Assembly: GCF_035573695.1 (NCBI RefSeq) | Contig: NZ_CP121694.1 | Location: 162,501-226,500 of the forward strand | From: Metallumcola ferriviriculae | Lineage (GTDB): Bacteria > Bacillota > JADQBR01 | DNA: 64,000 nucleotides | Direction of reading: 5' to 3' | Part shown: in pieces, positions 11,263 to 20,248 of the stretch | Layout of the letters: every line of letters starts with the position of its first letter | Numbering within the stretch: the first letter of the stretch is position 1 | Translations under genes and position numbers: made by a program | Notes under the pieces: model-generated | Databases searched by the model: none | The model's input: only the letters and a program-made list of their open reading frames with translations | What the model was told of the DNA's origin: nothing

Positions 11263-12111
11263 TTAGACCTCCAAAATAATATTATCTATCAGGCGAGTTT
11301 TACCCAGCCAAATGGCGCCAGCCAAAGCAATACTGCCTGCCAATGTTTTCGGCGTACTCAAGTTCTCTACATTCAATACTTCTAGATAATCTAACCGTAT
11401 ACCGCTGTTTTGGGTCTTGAGGAATTCTTTCATTCTGGTTTTCAGTTCTTCCGTATTACGCAATCCCTTATCCAGCAATTCGCGGCCAAATCTCAGTGTC
11501 TGGTACAGCGCTAGAGCATTATGCCTTTCATCTGGACTGAGGTAAACATTTCGGGAACTAAGAGCTAACCCGTCTGCTTCCCTAATAATGGGCAGACCTA
11601 CTACTTCTACGGGCTGATTTAAGTCCTTGACCATCCTTTTAATTACCACCAACTGCTGCAGATCTTTTTGGCCGAAATAGGCCCGTTGAGGCTGGATAAT
11701 ATTAAACAATTTTGTAACTACTGTAGCCACACCCTGAAAATGCCCAGGCCGAGAAGCGCCGCATAATCGATTGGTCAATTCCTCAGGCGCTTGCACATAA
11801 AAGCCAAAATCGTCTTCATACATTTCATCCGCCCCCGGGGTAAAAATAATATCAACCCCGGCATCACGAGCCAGCTTGAAATCCCTTTTTTCATCTCTTG
11901 GATAGCTTTCGAAATCTTCACCCTGACCGAACTGAGTCGGGTTAACAAAAAGACTGGTGACTACAAGATCACATTCTTTTCTAGCGTGCGCCATTAGGGA
12001 TAAATGCCCGACATGGAAGTAGCCCATTGTGGGTACCAAACCAACAGTCTTGGAGGGGCGGCAGGGTGCCAACGCTTCCCTAATCTCTTTAATGGTACGA
12101 ACAACCTTCAT
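11263..12111 (-). CDS. panC: Pantothenate synthetase
   Basis: Joins pantoate and beta-alanine using ATP. The nucleotidyltransferase motif PTMGYFHVGHLSLM has HVGH at residues 33-36, followed by PTQFGQGEDFESYPR and the KMSKS-equivalent LSSRNVYLS. The length is 282 aa. The ATG at 12111 is chosen because the five codons before it form the GGAGGAG ribosome site; that also leaves it just clear of the upstream DUF2520 stop. It is co-transcribed with panD. Confidence 0.97.
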   Translation of the reverse strand: MKVVRTIKEIREALAPCRPSKTVGLVPTMGYFHVGHLSLMAHARKECDLVVTSLFVNPTQFGQGEDFESYPRDEKRDFKLARDAGVDIIFTPGADEMYEDDFGFYVQAPEELTNRLCGASRPGHFQGVATVVTKLFNIIQPQRAYFGQKDLQQLVVIKRMVKDLNQPVEVVGLPIIREADGLALSSRNVYLSPDERHNALALYQTLRFGRELLDKGLRNTEELKTRMKEFLKTQNSGIRLDYLEVLNVENLSTPKTLAGSIALAGAIWLGKTRLIDNIILEV

Positions 12112-12112
12112 C

Positions 12113-12985
12113 TTAAACTCCTCCATTTTCTAGAAGTTTCTTAATGACTGCACCTTTTTCGTTACTTAAGCTGCCTTTTTCTAAAGCCAACCCAATTGTT
12201 TCCTTACCCAAAGTTCGGTACAAGCTGTCTGCGTCCTTTACCTCTTTGGCAATTCGTGCCAAGTGATCCTTAATGGTTTCCACATCGCCTCTGGCGATAG
12301 GGCCAGTAAGAGCATCCGGAATACCCAATTTCTCAATATTCGCCAAGGTCCCTTCTATCAGCGGGTAAATTGCAGGTACAAATTGATCTTCAGGCATTCC
12401 CGCCTCTACCATTAATCGTTTACTTAAATCTATCAGGGTGACCAAATAATTTGATGCCACCACCGCAGCCGCATGATATAAAGCCTTCTTATCACAATCG
12501 ATGAAAAAGTAAATGGCGCCTAGTGCTTCCACTAATTTTACGCCAATTACCCGGGCGTCGTTACCACCTTCAATACTGAAGACGGCGCCAGGAAGCTTCT
12601 CTACCGCAAACTCCGCCGAAGCACAAGACTGCAGTGGATGTAATGATAACACCCGGGCACCATCCTCCCGGGCCGGTGCCAGCACCGACAAGGTTAATGA
12701 CCCGCTACAATGAATTACCGTATGCCGACCATTAATCAATCCTTCTTCACTAAGCTGCTCCACAACCGGAGTAATAGCATCATCATTGGTTGTAACAAAC
12801 AGCGTGTCAATATTCTCAAGCAGCGCTGCCTTACTTTTAAAGTACCGGGAATTAGTTATTTCAGCAGCACGGGCAGCACTAGATACGGAGCGGCTATAAT
12901 AACCTACAATGTCAAAACCTCTTTCACCAAATAGTTTACCCAGTGCAGTACCTACCACCCCCGCACCAATAAAACCCATACGCAT
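12113..12985 (-). CDS. Rossmann-like and DUF2520 domain protein
   Basis: A 290-aa protein with an N-terminal Rossmann fold (GFIGAGVVGTALGKLF, 4-19) and a C-terminal helical DUF2520 domain. The family (COG5495) resembles the NADP-dependent F420/6-phosphogluconate-type oxidoreductases. The motif LHPLQSCA near residue 135 is typical. No substrate is established. It is translationally adjacent to panC and panD, in the position where a ketopantoate reductase (panE) would be useful, but that is inference from context only; panE itself has a different C-terminal domain. Confidence 0.85.
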   Translation of the reverse strand: MRMGFIGAGVVGTALGKLFGERGFDIVGYYSRSVSSAARAAEITNSRYFKSKAALLENIDTLFVTTNDDAITPVVEQLSEEGLINGRHTVIHCSGSLTLSVLAPAREDGARVLSLHPLQSCASAEFAVEKLPGAVFSIEGGNDARVIGVKLVEALGAIYFFIDCDKKALYHAAAVVASNYLVTLIDLSKRLMVEAGMPEDQFVPAIYPLIEGTLANIEKLGIPDALTGPIARGDVETIKDHLARIAKEVKDADSLYRTLGKETIGLALEKGSLSNEKGAVIKKLLENGGV

Positions 12986-13032
12986 CTGTCATAACTCCCT
13001 CTCTTTTAGCTACATAAACATACAAATGCCCC

Positions 13033-13060
13033 CTGAACACACGTCCAGAAGGCATATCAG
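13033..13060 (-). other. Hairpin upstream of the DUF2520-panC-panD unit
   Basis: On the minus strand GCCTTCTGGAC-GTGT-GTTCAGGGGGC forms a stem, followed by ATTTGTATGTTT. It lies between folK and the DUF2520 gene. The U-tract is interrupted, so it is at best a weak terminator for the fol operon or a leader element for the pan genes. Confidence 0.4.
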
Positions 13061-13062
13061 TC

Positions 13063-13170
13063 CTATTCCCTCCGTCCCGGTCCCATAGGCTCCAAGCGGC
13101 AATCATGTCGATATTCTTTTATCAGGGATACATCGTGTAAACAGTACGGTACGACATAAATCGTTACCAT
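13063..13170 (-). CDS. Possible 35-aa small ORF after folK
   Basis: A minus-strand ATG at 13170 opens 35 codons (begins MVTIYVVPYCLHDVSL, contains EYRHDCRLEPMG) and ends with TAG at 13063. It starts 7 bp after the folK stop, consistent with coupling, and its cysteine/histidine-containing sequence looks less random than the surrounding frames. No clear Shine-Dalgarno site is visible and I recognise no family, so it may be noise. Confidence 0.25.
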   Translation of the reverse strand: MVTIYVVPYCLHDVSLIKEYRHDCRLEPMGPGRRE

Positions 13171-13176
13171 CTGCCA

Positions 13177-13677
13177 CTATATTTTAACATCCAACCTCCC
13201 GAAAAACAAGACTTTTTGTTCAGAATATTCTAATTCGTTGAGTAACTGCGAAGCCCTTGTCCCGCCGGGAAATCTTAAGTCGGGGTTTAATTCTAGCATG
13301 GGCACCAGCACAAAGCCACGCTGCCAGGCCCGAGGATGCGGCACAGTCAAACGGGTTGAATTTAATACCAATTTATCATAAAGAATTATATCTAAGTCTA
13401 AAGTACGCGGGCCCCACCGTTCCAATCGCCTTCTTCCCAACTGCGCCTCTACTTGCTGTAAATAATTTAGGAGATTTAAAGGCGAAAAAGTTGTGGTTAA
13501 TGCCGCGGCCGCATTGAGAAACCAACCTTGGTCGGTTTTTCCCACGGGCTGGGTCTCATACAAAGCAGAGACCTGCAGCAGCCGAATATCCCGATGTTCA
13601 CCAATTAATGCCAATGCTTTAGTTATTGTGTGTTCCCGGTCCCCAAGGTTAGAGCCTAGACTAATATAAATAGACAT
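13177..13677 (-). CDS. folK: 2-amino-4-hydroxy-6-hydroxymethyldihydropteridine diphosphokinase (HPPK)
   Basis: Transfers pyrophosphate from ATP to 6-hydroxymethyl-dihydropterin in folate synthesis. SLGSNLGDRE near the N-terminus, the ATP/Mg motif RWGPRTLDLDIILYD and HPRAWQRGFVLVPM are diagnostic. The ATG at 13677 gives a 166-aa protein starting MSIYISLGSN; the longer reading frame would run 24 codons back into folB and is rejected. Only one base separates it from the folB stop, so the two are translationally coupled. Last gene of the HD-folP-folB-folK run. Confidence 0.97.
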   Translation of the reverse strand: MSIYISLGSNLGDREHTITKALALIGEHRDIRLLQVSALYETQPVGKTDQGWFLNAAAALTTTFSPLNLLNYLQQVEAQLGRRRLERWGPRTLDLDIILYDKLVLNSTRLTVPHPRAWQRGFVLVPMLELNPDLRFPGGTRASQLLNELEYSEQKVLFFGRLDVKI

Positions 13678-13678
13678 G

Positions 13679-14035
13679 CTACCTACTCCGCTCAATTTCC
13701 ACAGCAAAACTATCAAACTTACCATCAACAGGAGCCTGGGGCTTATCAATCCTTACTTTAACATGCGATACTGCAAAGCGGCTGAGCACTTCGTATGCAA
13801 TATTTTCAGCTACGGCTTCAATTAAGTGATATGTTCGTCCTTCTACTACATTTTTTGCCGTGAGATATACATTACTGTAATCTACAGTAAACTCTAAATT
13901 ATCAGTTTGCCCCGCGCGCTCCAACTCTTTCCAAAGCTCCAGATGGACAATGAATTTTTGCCCTTGAACCTTTTCATGAGGAAGGCACCCATGGAAACCA
14001 TAGAATTCTAATCCGGACATAATGATTTTATCCAT
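13679..14035 (-). CDS. folB: Dihydroneopterin aldolase
   Basis: Cleaves dihydroneopterin to 6-hydroxymethyl-dihydropterin and glycolaldehyde. The 118-aa protein shows FYGFHGCLPHEKVQGQKF (11-28), with the catalytic glutamate, and the conserved RTYHLIEAVAENIA. It sits 7 bp after folP and overlaps nothing. The order folP-folB-folK matches B. subtilis. Confidence 0.97.
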   Translation of the reverse strand: MDKIIMSGLEFYGFHGCLPHEKVQGQKFIVHLELWKELERAGQTDNLEFTVDYSNVYLTAKNVVEGRTYHLIEAVAENIAYEVLSRFAVSHVKVRIDKPQAPVDGKFDSFAVEIERSR

Positions 14036-14042
14036 TAAGCTA

Positions 14043-15230
14043 TCACCGCCGCACCATGGAGTCCGTCATCCTAGTTACCCGTGCCATTTCTTTTACGTCA
14101 TGAACTCTGACAATATCAATACCTAAAGAAATACCTAAAGTCAACGTAGCTGCAGTGCCTTCCATCCTTTCACTTACCGGTAAATCCAGCGTCTTACCTA
14201 TCATAGACTTCCGCGATGTTCCCAGCAGCACAGGCTTGCCTAGGGCTTGAAATTCTTTCAAACGCCGCATTACCTCCAGATTCTGGTCCGTATCTTTACC
14301 AAAGCCGATACCCGGGTCAATGATAATATTGTCCGGAGCAATACCGGCACCCTCCGCGATAGTAACACTTTCAGCTAAACTGGAAATAATATCACCCATA
14401 AGGTCTTGGTAATGGTTTCCCGACTGATTATGCATGAGTATCACTGGTACATCGGGATATTGCGCCACCACTTCAGCCATTTCTGAGTCTTTTTTCAAAC
14501 CCCAGACATCGTTAATAATTTCCACACCCATAGCCAATACTTCCCTTGCAGTTTCACTCTTATATGTATCAACGGAAATAGGTATGGGGATTTCCGGAAT
14601 CAGACGTTCCAGCACGGGCTTCAATCGGGCAATTTCTTCTTCTGCCGATACTTGGGCCGCTTGAGGTCTGGTAGATTCAGCGCCCACATCTAAGATATCC
14701 GCTCCCTCATCTACCAATCTCTTCGCCTGTTCTAGGGCTTCCTCCAAACGATCAAACCGACCACCATCAGAAAAGGAATCAGGTGTCACATTTAAAATTC
14801 CCATTACCAAAGTGCGCTCCCCCAACATGACCTTTTTGCCACGACAGCGCAATTCCCGGCAGGACCGGCCCTCTATGTTTAATAATACATTCTTAATTGC
14901 CTCTGCCGTTTCCTGCAGCCCAAAAGGATACATGCGTAGTTTGTAAATTAGCTGTTCGTATTGTTTCAAAGTTCCCATCAGTAAAGCGTCAGTCTTTTCC
15001 ACTGAATTATCTATCACACCACGGTGTACCGCTGCATCCCCTCCGTGAGCCAGCATTTCCTGTTTGATAACATTGGCAGCCGCAACGGGTAATCCCGCCA
15101 ACTTCAATGTCCGATGTACCGCCTTTGGTGCCATCGCATTGATACCCGCCAAGTCACAGCCAACGGCCCGGATATATTCTTTTACCTCCTTCTCATTTTC
15201 AATTATTACCGCTCTCACTCGCCCACTCAC
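14043..15230 (-). CDS. folP: Dihydropteroate synthase with N-terminal extension
   Basis: Condenses p-aminobenzoate with dihydropterin diphosphate. The TIM-barrel core shows NVTPDSFSDGG (about 147-157), DVGAESTRP, SVDTYKSE, NDVWG, IDPGIGFGKD and GTSRKSMIG. The protein is about 395 aa, whereas the core family is 260-290 aa. Roughly 120 residues precede the core, and that part is not obviously a known domain. The GTG at 15230, eight bases after AGGAGG, is preferred over the upstream GTG that touches the ribosome site. Second in the operon after the HD-domain gene. Confidence 0.95.
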   Translation of the reverse strand: MSGRVRAVIIENEKEVKEYIRAVGCDLAGINAMAPKAVHRTLKLAGLPVAAANVIKQEMLAHGGDAAVHRGVIDNSVEKTDALLMGTLKQYEQLIYKLRMYPFGLQETAEAIKNVLLNIEGRSCRELRCRGKKVMLGERTLVMGILNVTPDSFSDGGRFDRLEEALEQAKRLVDEGADILDVGAESTRPQAAQVSAEEEIARLKPVLERLIPEIPIPISVDTYKSETAREVLAMGVEIINDVWGLKKDSEMAEVVAQYPDVPVILMHNQSGNHYQDLMGDIISSLAESVTIAEGAGIAPDNIIIDPGIGFGKDTDQNLEVMRRLKEFQALGKPVLLGTSRKSMIGKTLDLPVSERMEGTAATLTLGISLGIDIVRVHDVKEMARVTRMTDSMVRR

Positions 15231-15242
15231 GGGCAACACCTC

Positions 15243-15731
15243 CTAGTAGATATCCTGCTCTTTCAGGTAATGGTACTTGTAGCATTCATCCTGCACTGGG
15301 CAAACGTGACATAGCCGAGATAATTTATCTGCGCGGTACAACATTCTTCCCAATACCGTTTCCCTGCCGTTAATTTTTCTATGAACTGAAATCGCTTGGG
15401 TGATTATACTAATCTCCCCACGATTGAATCCTAGTCTTTCCAGTATAGTATGCGCCATCTCGCTGCTGATTAACGCATGATCCCCTGCACCGTCGTACTC
15501 CTGCCAACGACCAATGTCATGTAATAGTGCTGCTGTGTAAATAATCTCTTTATCTATGTTTTCCTGATCAGGACATTTTTCCTCCAGCCACAGCTGATAG
15601 CAAATACGCGCGACATCCAGGAAATGATGCAAGTCATGCCGGCAAAACTGCCGTTCCTTTTCTTTTGAGGCAATTTTAGCAATATTTTCTTTAAATTCAT
15701 TATCTGCCAGTAATGTACGCACCCTCTGCAT
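15243..15731 (-). CDS. HD-domain phosphohydrolase with C-terminal cysteine cluster
   Basis: A 162-aa HD-superfamily protein with the metal ligands HH (DLHHFLDVAR) and HD (LLHDIGRW). It therefore probably hydrolyses a phosphate ester of a nucleotide or a pterin. The C-terminus carries CHVCPVQDEC (C-x2-C-x5-C), which could bind zinc or an iron-sulfur cluster and is not part of the basic HD fold. It heads the fol operon with a short gap to folP, suggesting a role near folate synthesis; that is inference. Substrate unknown. Confidence 0.8.
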   Translation of the reverse strand: MQRVRTLLADNEFKENIAKIASKEKERQFCRHDLHHFLDVARICYQLWLEEKCPDQENIDKEIIYTAALLHDIGRWQEYDGAGDHALISSEMAHTILERLGFNRGEISIITQAISVHRKINGRETVLGRMLYRADKLSRLCHVCPVQDECYKYHYLKEQDIY

Positions 15732-15877
15732 AACAAAGCTCCTTCAAAAAATTTGTTCATTATCGATACTTATACTATTTTAGACAAAATTTTATTTACT
15801 CCTGCTCAGCGGCTTAGGCAATTATTGACTTCCAGACGCGCTATTACATTGCATTTAAATGTTCCTGTTATGTAAAA

Positions 15878-15910
15878 AAAAGACAGCTTGGAAAATCCAA
15901 GCTGTCTTTT
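15878..15910 (-). terminator. Intrinsic terminator after fhs
   Basis: Near-perfect stem aaaagacagcttgg / ccaagctgtctttt with a 5-nt loop. It lies 9 bp past the fhs stop and ends in a U-tract on the minus strand. The symmetric A/T flanks make it potentially bidirectional. Confidence 0.9.
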
Positions 15911-15918
15911 GAGCTATC

Positions 15919-17679
15919 TTAGAATAGACCTGATACTTTACCGGTCTTCGTATCCACATCAATTCTCCTGTAAGCCGGGTCAGAACCGGTTCCAGGCATT
16001 AGACTGATGGTTCCAGCCATAGGACAAAGGAATTTAGCACCGCTGTACACCAGGATATCACGAATAGGCAGCCTCCAGCCTGTAGGCACACCCTTAAGTG
16101 TAGGGTCATGAGTCAGACTCAAGTGAGTCTTAACCATCATCGTTTGGAAATCAGCGAATTTGGGATCAGATTCGAAGCGCTTAGCTTTTTCTTCAGCCAA
16201 AGGCGACCAATCCACACCATCCGCTCCGTAAACTTCCCTAGCGATAGCATCTACCCGCTCGCGCAAAGGCATGTCAAGCGGATAAAGCGGTTTGTACTCG
16301 TTGGGTTCTTCGCATGCTTCCGCTACTACGTCCGCTAATTCCAGTGCGCCTTCACCGCCCTTGAGCCAATGTTCGGAAACAGCTACACGAGTATTAGTTT
16401 CTTCTACCAGTTTACGTACCAATTTAACTTCTTCTTCCGTATCAGTGTAGAAGCTGTTAATACATACTACCGGTGTGATACCGGACTTTTTCACAACTTC
16501 AATCATATGCTTCAGGTTGCAGAAACCTTTTTCCACCAATTCAAGGTTCTGAGTAGTGTACTCTTCGGGAATGGGACGACCGGGAACAACCTTAGGTCCG
16601 CCGCCATGCATCTTAAGAGCACGAACAGTAGCAACCAGTACAGAAACATTGGGCTTCAATCCACTTAAGCGGCACTTAACGTTCCAGAATTTCTCAAAGC
16701 CGATATCAGCGGCAAAGCCAGACTCAGTCACATGGTAGTCAAACATTTTCAAGCCAACGCGGTCACCAATAATGGAAGACTGACCAATAGCGATATTGGC
16801 AAAAGGACCAGCGTGTACCATTACCGGCTGCCCTTCAACTGTGGCACAAAGAGTTGGGTTAATGGTATTGCGCATCCATGCAGTCATAGCACCGGCAACT
16901 TCTAAGTCTTCTGCAGTTACCGGGTTGCCCTTCTTATCATAGGCAACAGTCATTTCGCCGATACGCTTTCGCAGGTCAGCTAAATCCGTAGCAACAGCCA
17001 AAATAGCCATCAATTCGGAGCTGACAGAAATAGCAAAACGGGACTGCATCATATAACCGTCTCTCTGTGCGCCGATACCCATGATTATGTTACGCAAACC
17101 TTGAGCCGCAAAGTCAATTACCCAACCCATCTCAACATTGGTGGGGTCAATGTCCAAACGCTTAAGTCCACGAGTGGCTAAAGTTTCATCATCATAGTTG
17201 CGTTCGTGCTGCATCCGCGCATTAAGCGCCACCATAGCCAGGTTATGGGCATTGGTAATGTCGTTGATATCACCTGTCAGACCAAGAGAAAATTCAGTCA
17301 TGGGAATAAGCAGGGCGTTTCCGCCACCAGCTGCAGTACCCTTAATATTCATGGTCGGTCCGCCGGAAGGCTGACGCAAACAACCGCCTACGTTTTTACC
17401 TCTCTTACCCAATCCTTCAATCAATCCCAGAGAAGTGGTGGATTTACCTTCACCCAGCGGTGTAGGAGTAATGGCGGTAACTTCAATGAATTTACCGTCA
17501 GGTTTGTTTTCCATCCGGTCCATAATCTTGATGAAATCAAGTTTAGGAGTCCTCCCCATGGGGATAAGTTCATCTTTTTCCAGCCCTAATCTTTCTATCC
17601 AGTCTTCATTTGTGGGCAGGGATTTTTCCGCCTCTTCGGCGATTTGCCAATCTTTTAATTTTGTTGGATCAAACGGCAT
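15919..17679 (-). CDS. fhs: Formate-tetrahydrofolate ligase
   Basis: Forms 10-formyl-tetrahydrofolate from formate, THF and ATP, feeding the methyl branch of the Wood-Ljungdahl pathway or purine synthesis. The P-loop [11 protein letters not shown] is at residues 71-81, and [22 protein letters not shown] and the C-terminal [14 protein letters not shown] are family signatures. At 586 aa it is about 30 residues longer than many homologues (about 556) but fits those of Desulfotomaculum type. The ATG start has GGAG upstream. It is a single-gene unit with its own terminator. In an anaerobe this enzyme is often central to one-carbon energy metabolism. Confidence 0.98.
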   Translation of the reverse strand: MPFDPTKLKDWQIAEEAEKSLPTNEDWIERLGLEKDELIPMGRTPKLDFIKIMDRMENKPDGKFIEVTAITPTPLGEGKSTTSLGLIEGLGKRGKNVGGCLRQPSGGPTMNIKGTAAGGGNALLIPMTEFSLGLTGDINDITNAHNLAMVALNARMQHERNYDDETLATRGLKRLDIDPTNVEMGWVIDFAAQGLRNIIMGIGAQRDGYMMQSRFAISVSSELMAILAVATDLADLRKRIGEMTVAYDKKGNPVTAEDLEVAGAMTAWMRNTINPTLCATVEGQPVMVHAGPFANIAIGQSSIIGDRVGLKMFDYHVTESGFAADIGFEKFWNVKCRLSGLKPNVSVLVATVRALKMHGGGPKVVPGRPIPEEYTTQNLELVEKGFCNLKHMIEVVKKSGITPVVCINSFYTDTEEEVKLVRKLVEETNTRVAVSEHWLKGGEGALELADVVAEACEEPNEYKPLYPLDMPLRERVDAIAREVYGADGVDWSPLAEEKAKRFESDPKFADFQTMMVKTHLSLTHDPTLKGVPTGWRLPIRDILVYSGAKFLCPMAGTISLMPGTGSDPAYRRIDVDTKTGKVSGLF

Positions 17680-17916
17680 TAAATATCTCTCCTTTCAATA
17701 GTAAAAATAAAAAATTCCTCATCTTGTACATCGCAACAAAAGAAAAAAACTTAAAACTTTCCCCCCTTCAACGCACCCTTCAATAACAAAGTTCCTCAGT
17801 AAAAACCAATACCAAACAACTTAATGTATGTCCATTTCTAAATTGCACTAACATTTAAATATTTCTCTTAATTTTATTCATTTCCTGCAAAAGCGGAAAA
17901 ATTTTTACCAGTACTG

Positions 17917-18225
17917 CTAACTAATAGGAGTTACCTCAATCAGGCGGCACTTTAGAAAATGTGATAGCTCCTTCATCGAGGAATCAAGGGATAACCTACC
18001 CTCGAGGTATGTCTCTACTATGTTTACATTTACACTCTTAGCATCTAATTCCGCTTGTTCCAGCACCTGCCACAGCCTTAGCCGCGTCTGATTAATTATC
18101 CTGCAGACCACCTCAGCCTGACTATCTGCACTTGTTTGAGCGGCAAAAAAAGCATCTGCTTTACTTATTGTTTTTTGCAGTCTGGCAGCGATGAAATCCG
18201 CTAAACGCATATCATCAGTATCCAA
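17917..18225 (-). CDS. Hypothetical protein, 102 aa
   Basis: I do not recognise this protein. It is mostly predicted helical (ADFIAARLQKTISKADAFFA, EVVCRIINQTRLRLWQVLE), soluble, with no signal peptide or membrane segment. The TTG start at 18225 is uncertain; an ATG five codons on at 18210 is the alternative. It stands alone between the symporter terminator and fhs, on the same strand. Composition looks coding-like rather than random, but support is moderate. Confidence 0.5.
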   Translation of the reverse strand: MDTDDMRLADFIAARLQKTISKADAFFAAQTSADSQAEVVCRIINQTRLRLWQVLEQAELDAKSVNVNIVETYLEGRLSLDSSMKELSHFLKCRLIEVTPIS

Positions 18226-18309
18226 GCAGATGGTGAATATTATCTCCCCACCTTTCTCCCCCCTCTCACCCTTTATTATATTGTAAACTCTAACTTGTCA
18301 TGCAAAAAA

Positions 18310-18327
18310 AAGCCCCTTCCGGGGCTT
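18310..18327 (-). terminator. Intrinsic terminator after the symporter
   Basis: Stem AAGCCCC-GGAA-GGGGCTT (minus strand) followed by TTTTTTTT at 18304-18311. It lies 38 bp after the symporter stop. Confidence 0.9.
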
Positions 18328-18365
18328 ACCTTAATTATTTAATGCCTATTGAGCTCTTTTTCCCT

Positions 18366-19844
18366 TTAAACAACACCCTTTTCCTTCAACTCCTTGCTTA
18401 GGTACCCTAAAAATTCCTCCGCTACCTGTTCGGGTGGTTGTGTTAGATAACTTACCAAGTAGTAAAGTGTTGTCGCAACTAACAGTGCCCATACCCCGGG
18501 CCAGTGCCCCAATGGCTTAAACCCGCTAAACTGAAGAAAAATACTGACCGCTCCACCGCCTAAAATCGAGGTGATGGCCCCTGCTGCCGTACCCCGTTTC
18601 CAAAAGAAGGCACCAAAAATAGCCGGTACCGTAACCAGAAGTCCAGCAGAAGAAGCTACAGACAATACCGCAATCAGCCCTAGCTTTAATCTGGCAAAGA
18701 GAAGGGCCAAAACGGCAATGAACGGTATCGCGAGCTTGCCAAACCTCAGTTGTTTGGCTTCAGAAGTATCTTTCCTTAAATTGCCGTAAACATCCCTGGA
18801 CAATACCGATGATAATGTCAGCAAAATTGAGTCAATAGTAGATATCGCAGCGGCGGTAATACCCACCATTACTACCAGCGCTAATGCTTTAGGGACAATA
18901 GGCAGCGCCAGCAAAGTCGGTGTAGCCAAGTCGGCGTTTTCTAAATTGGGCAGAAGCACCTTGGCACTAAAACCCCATATTATAGAAACCAGTGTATAGA
19001 TGAGGCCAAACCCCAAAAATCCCATAACCGTCAACCGCATGCTTTTCATGGATTTAGGCACAAATAAGCGCTGACTTACCTGAGGATTACTAATGCTGAA
19101 GAAAAACCACGGCAGACTTAATCCCAAAAAGGTTTTAAACGAGAATAAACCGGGCCCCGGTACCACTAACCACTGGGGATAGTCATTTTCTAGGGTGTTG
19201 GCCAGAGAGCCAAATCCTCCTAGCCCTTTATAAACCACCGTGTAAACAACCACCAATGAAGCGATAATCATTAAAAGTGATTGCAGCGAGTCCGTCCATG
19301 CGACTGAACGAAGCCCGGCAATCCACGCCCAGATAATAGCAAGAATCGTAGCCAATATTACCCCGGTCATGAAAGAGATGCTGCCGCCGGACATGCCCGT
19401 AACCAGGTAGCCTACCCCCATTAACTGAACAGCGCTGTAGGGTATTAGAAAGATGCTGTACGCCACCGCGGCAACTAAGGCAAGAGTCCTGCTGTCATAG
19501 CGGTGCCCTAACATTTCCGCCGGCGTAACGTAGTTATACTTTTTCCCCACTAGCCAAAAACGCGGCCCAAAAAACGCCACCAGTACCAGCCCAGATAAAT
19601 ATATCAGTTCAAACCCCATCGCCCCTACACCGCCGGTGAAAGTGAGGCCTGCTAAACCCACCATCATGAAAGCGCTATAAGTAGTGGCACTATAGGTCAA
19701 TGCCCCGACAAAGCCACCTAACGTCCTGCCGGCCAAAAAATAATCAGTCATAGACTTACCCATTCCTTGACGAGAGACAAATGCTACAATTGTTCCTAAT
19801 ACAATATAGATAGCTAAAGCAGTATAAATATGTGTCTGACTCAT
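18366..19844 (-). CDS. Sodium:solute symporter family protein
   Basis: A 492-aa integral membrane protein with about 13 hydrophobic segments, typical for the SSS family (Na+-coupled uptake of proline, pantothenate or organic acids). Segments such as GGFVGALTYSATTYSAFMMVG and a central GITAAAISTIDSILLTLSSVLSRDVY, with the SSS signature, support the call. The substrate cannot be told from sequence; proximity to niaR might suggest a cofactor-related solute, but that is speculative. One base after the stop of a small membrane protein, so the two form one unit ending at the terminator at 18310. Confidence 0.88.
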   Translation of the reverse strand: MSQTHIYTALAIYIVLGTIVAFVSRQGMGKSMTDYFLAGRTLGGFVGALTYSATTYSAFMMVGLAGLTFTGGVGAMGFELIYLSGLVLVAFFGPRFWLVGKKYNYVTPAEMLGHRYDSRTLALVAAVAYSIFLIPYSAVQLMGVGYLVTGMSGGSISFMTGVILATILAIIWAWIAGLRSVAWTDSLQSLLMIIASLVVVYTVVYKGLGGFGSLANTLENDYPQWLVVPGPGLFSFKTFLGLSLPWFFFSISNPQVSQRLFVPKSMKSMRLTVMGFLGFGLIYTLVSIIWGFSAKVLLPNLENADLATPTLLALPIVPKALALVVMVGITAAAISTIDSILLTLSSVLSRDVYGNLRKDTSEAKQLRFGKLAIPFIAVLALLFARLKLGLIAVLSVASSAGLLVTVPAIFGAFFWKRGTAAGAITSILGGGAVSIFLQFSGFKPLGHWPGVWALLVATTLYYLVSYLTQPPEQVAEEFLGYLSKELKEKGVV

Positions 19845-19845
19845 A

Positions 19846-20052
19846 TCAGTCCCTCCAACCTGCAGTTAATATTCCCACTGCTATAACGGCCACTATGGCA
19901 AAAGCAGCCCAAAACAAAAATGCACCATATACTTTAGCCACCGATGTCAAAAGAGTGAACGGAACCACGTACCCCAGAATAACTAAAGCGAGGAAAAAGA
20001 GCGTCCACCCTCTTATATGTTTTTGCTTATGTTTATTTTCTACCACTGCCAT
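19846..20052 (-). CDS. Small two-segment membrane protein paired with the symporter
   Basis: A 68-aa protein with a basic N-terminus (KHKQKHIRGW) and two hydrophobic segments (about 16-36 and 41-62). Small membrane proteins of this kind are often encoded directly before SSS transporters and may be accessory subunits (DUF3311-like); I do not assign it firmly. ATG start with GGGGGA upstream. The symporter begins one base after its stop, indicating coupled translation. Confidence 0.7.
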   Translation of the reverse strand: MAVVENKHKQKHIRGWTLFFLALVILGYVVPFTLLTSVAKVYGAFLFWAAFAIVAVIAVGILTAGWRD

Positions 20053-20139
20053 TCCCCCATTTCCTTTGATTTTAGTTATCCCCGAAATCCCTTATTTATA
20101 ATGAGCACCGTGAGTATCCAGCTGTCTTTACACCTCCGA

Positions 20140-20196
20140 GCAAAAAAAAGGCGCCCCTCTATTAAGCACTATTATAGCAGAGCCCCTTCCCGTTGA
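20140..20196 (-). terminator. Weak terminator-like hairpin after niaR
   Basis: On the minus strand GGGGCTCT and AGAGGGGCGCC flank an AU-rich loop, followed by an eight-base U-tract (aaaaaaaa at 20141-20148 on the plus strand). The stem is imperfect, so this is a likely but unproven terminator for niaR. Confidence 0.5.
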
Positions 20197-20248
20197 CAAG
20201 ACCGAAATGATCTTTGAGCATAATACTAACGTCAGAAGAAAATCGACG

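Noticed and set aside
13177-13749. Longer folK reading frame starting at 13749
   Set aside because: It would overlap folB by 70 bp and precede the family start MSIYISLGSN.
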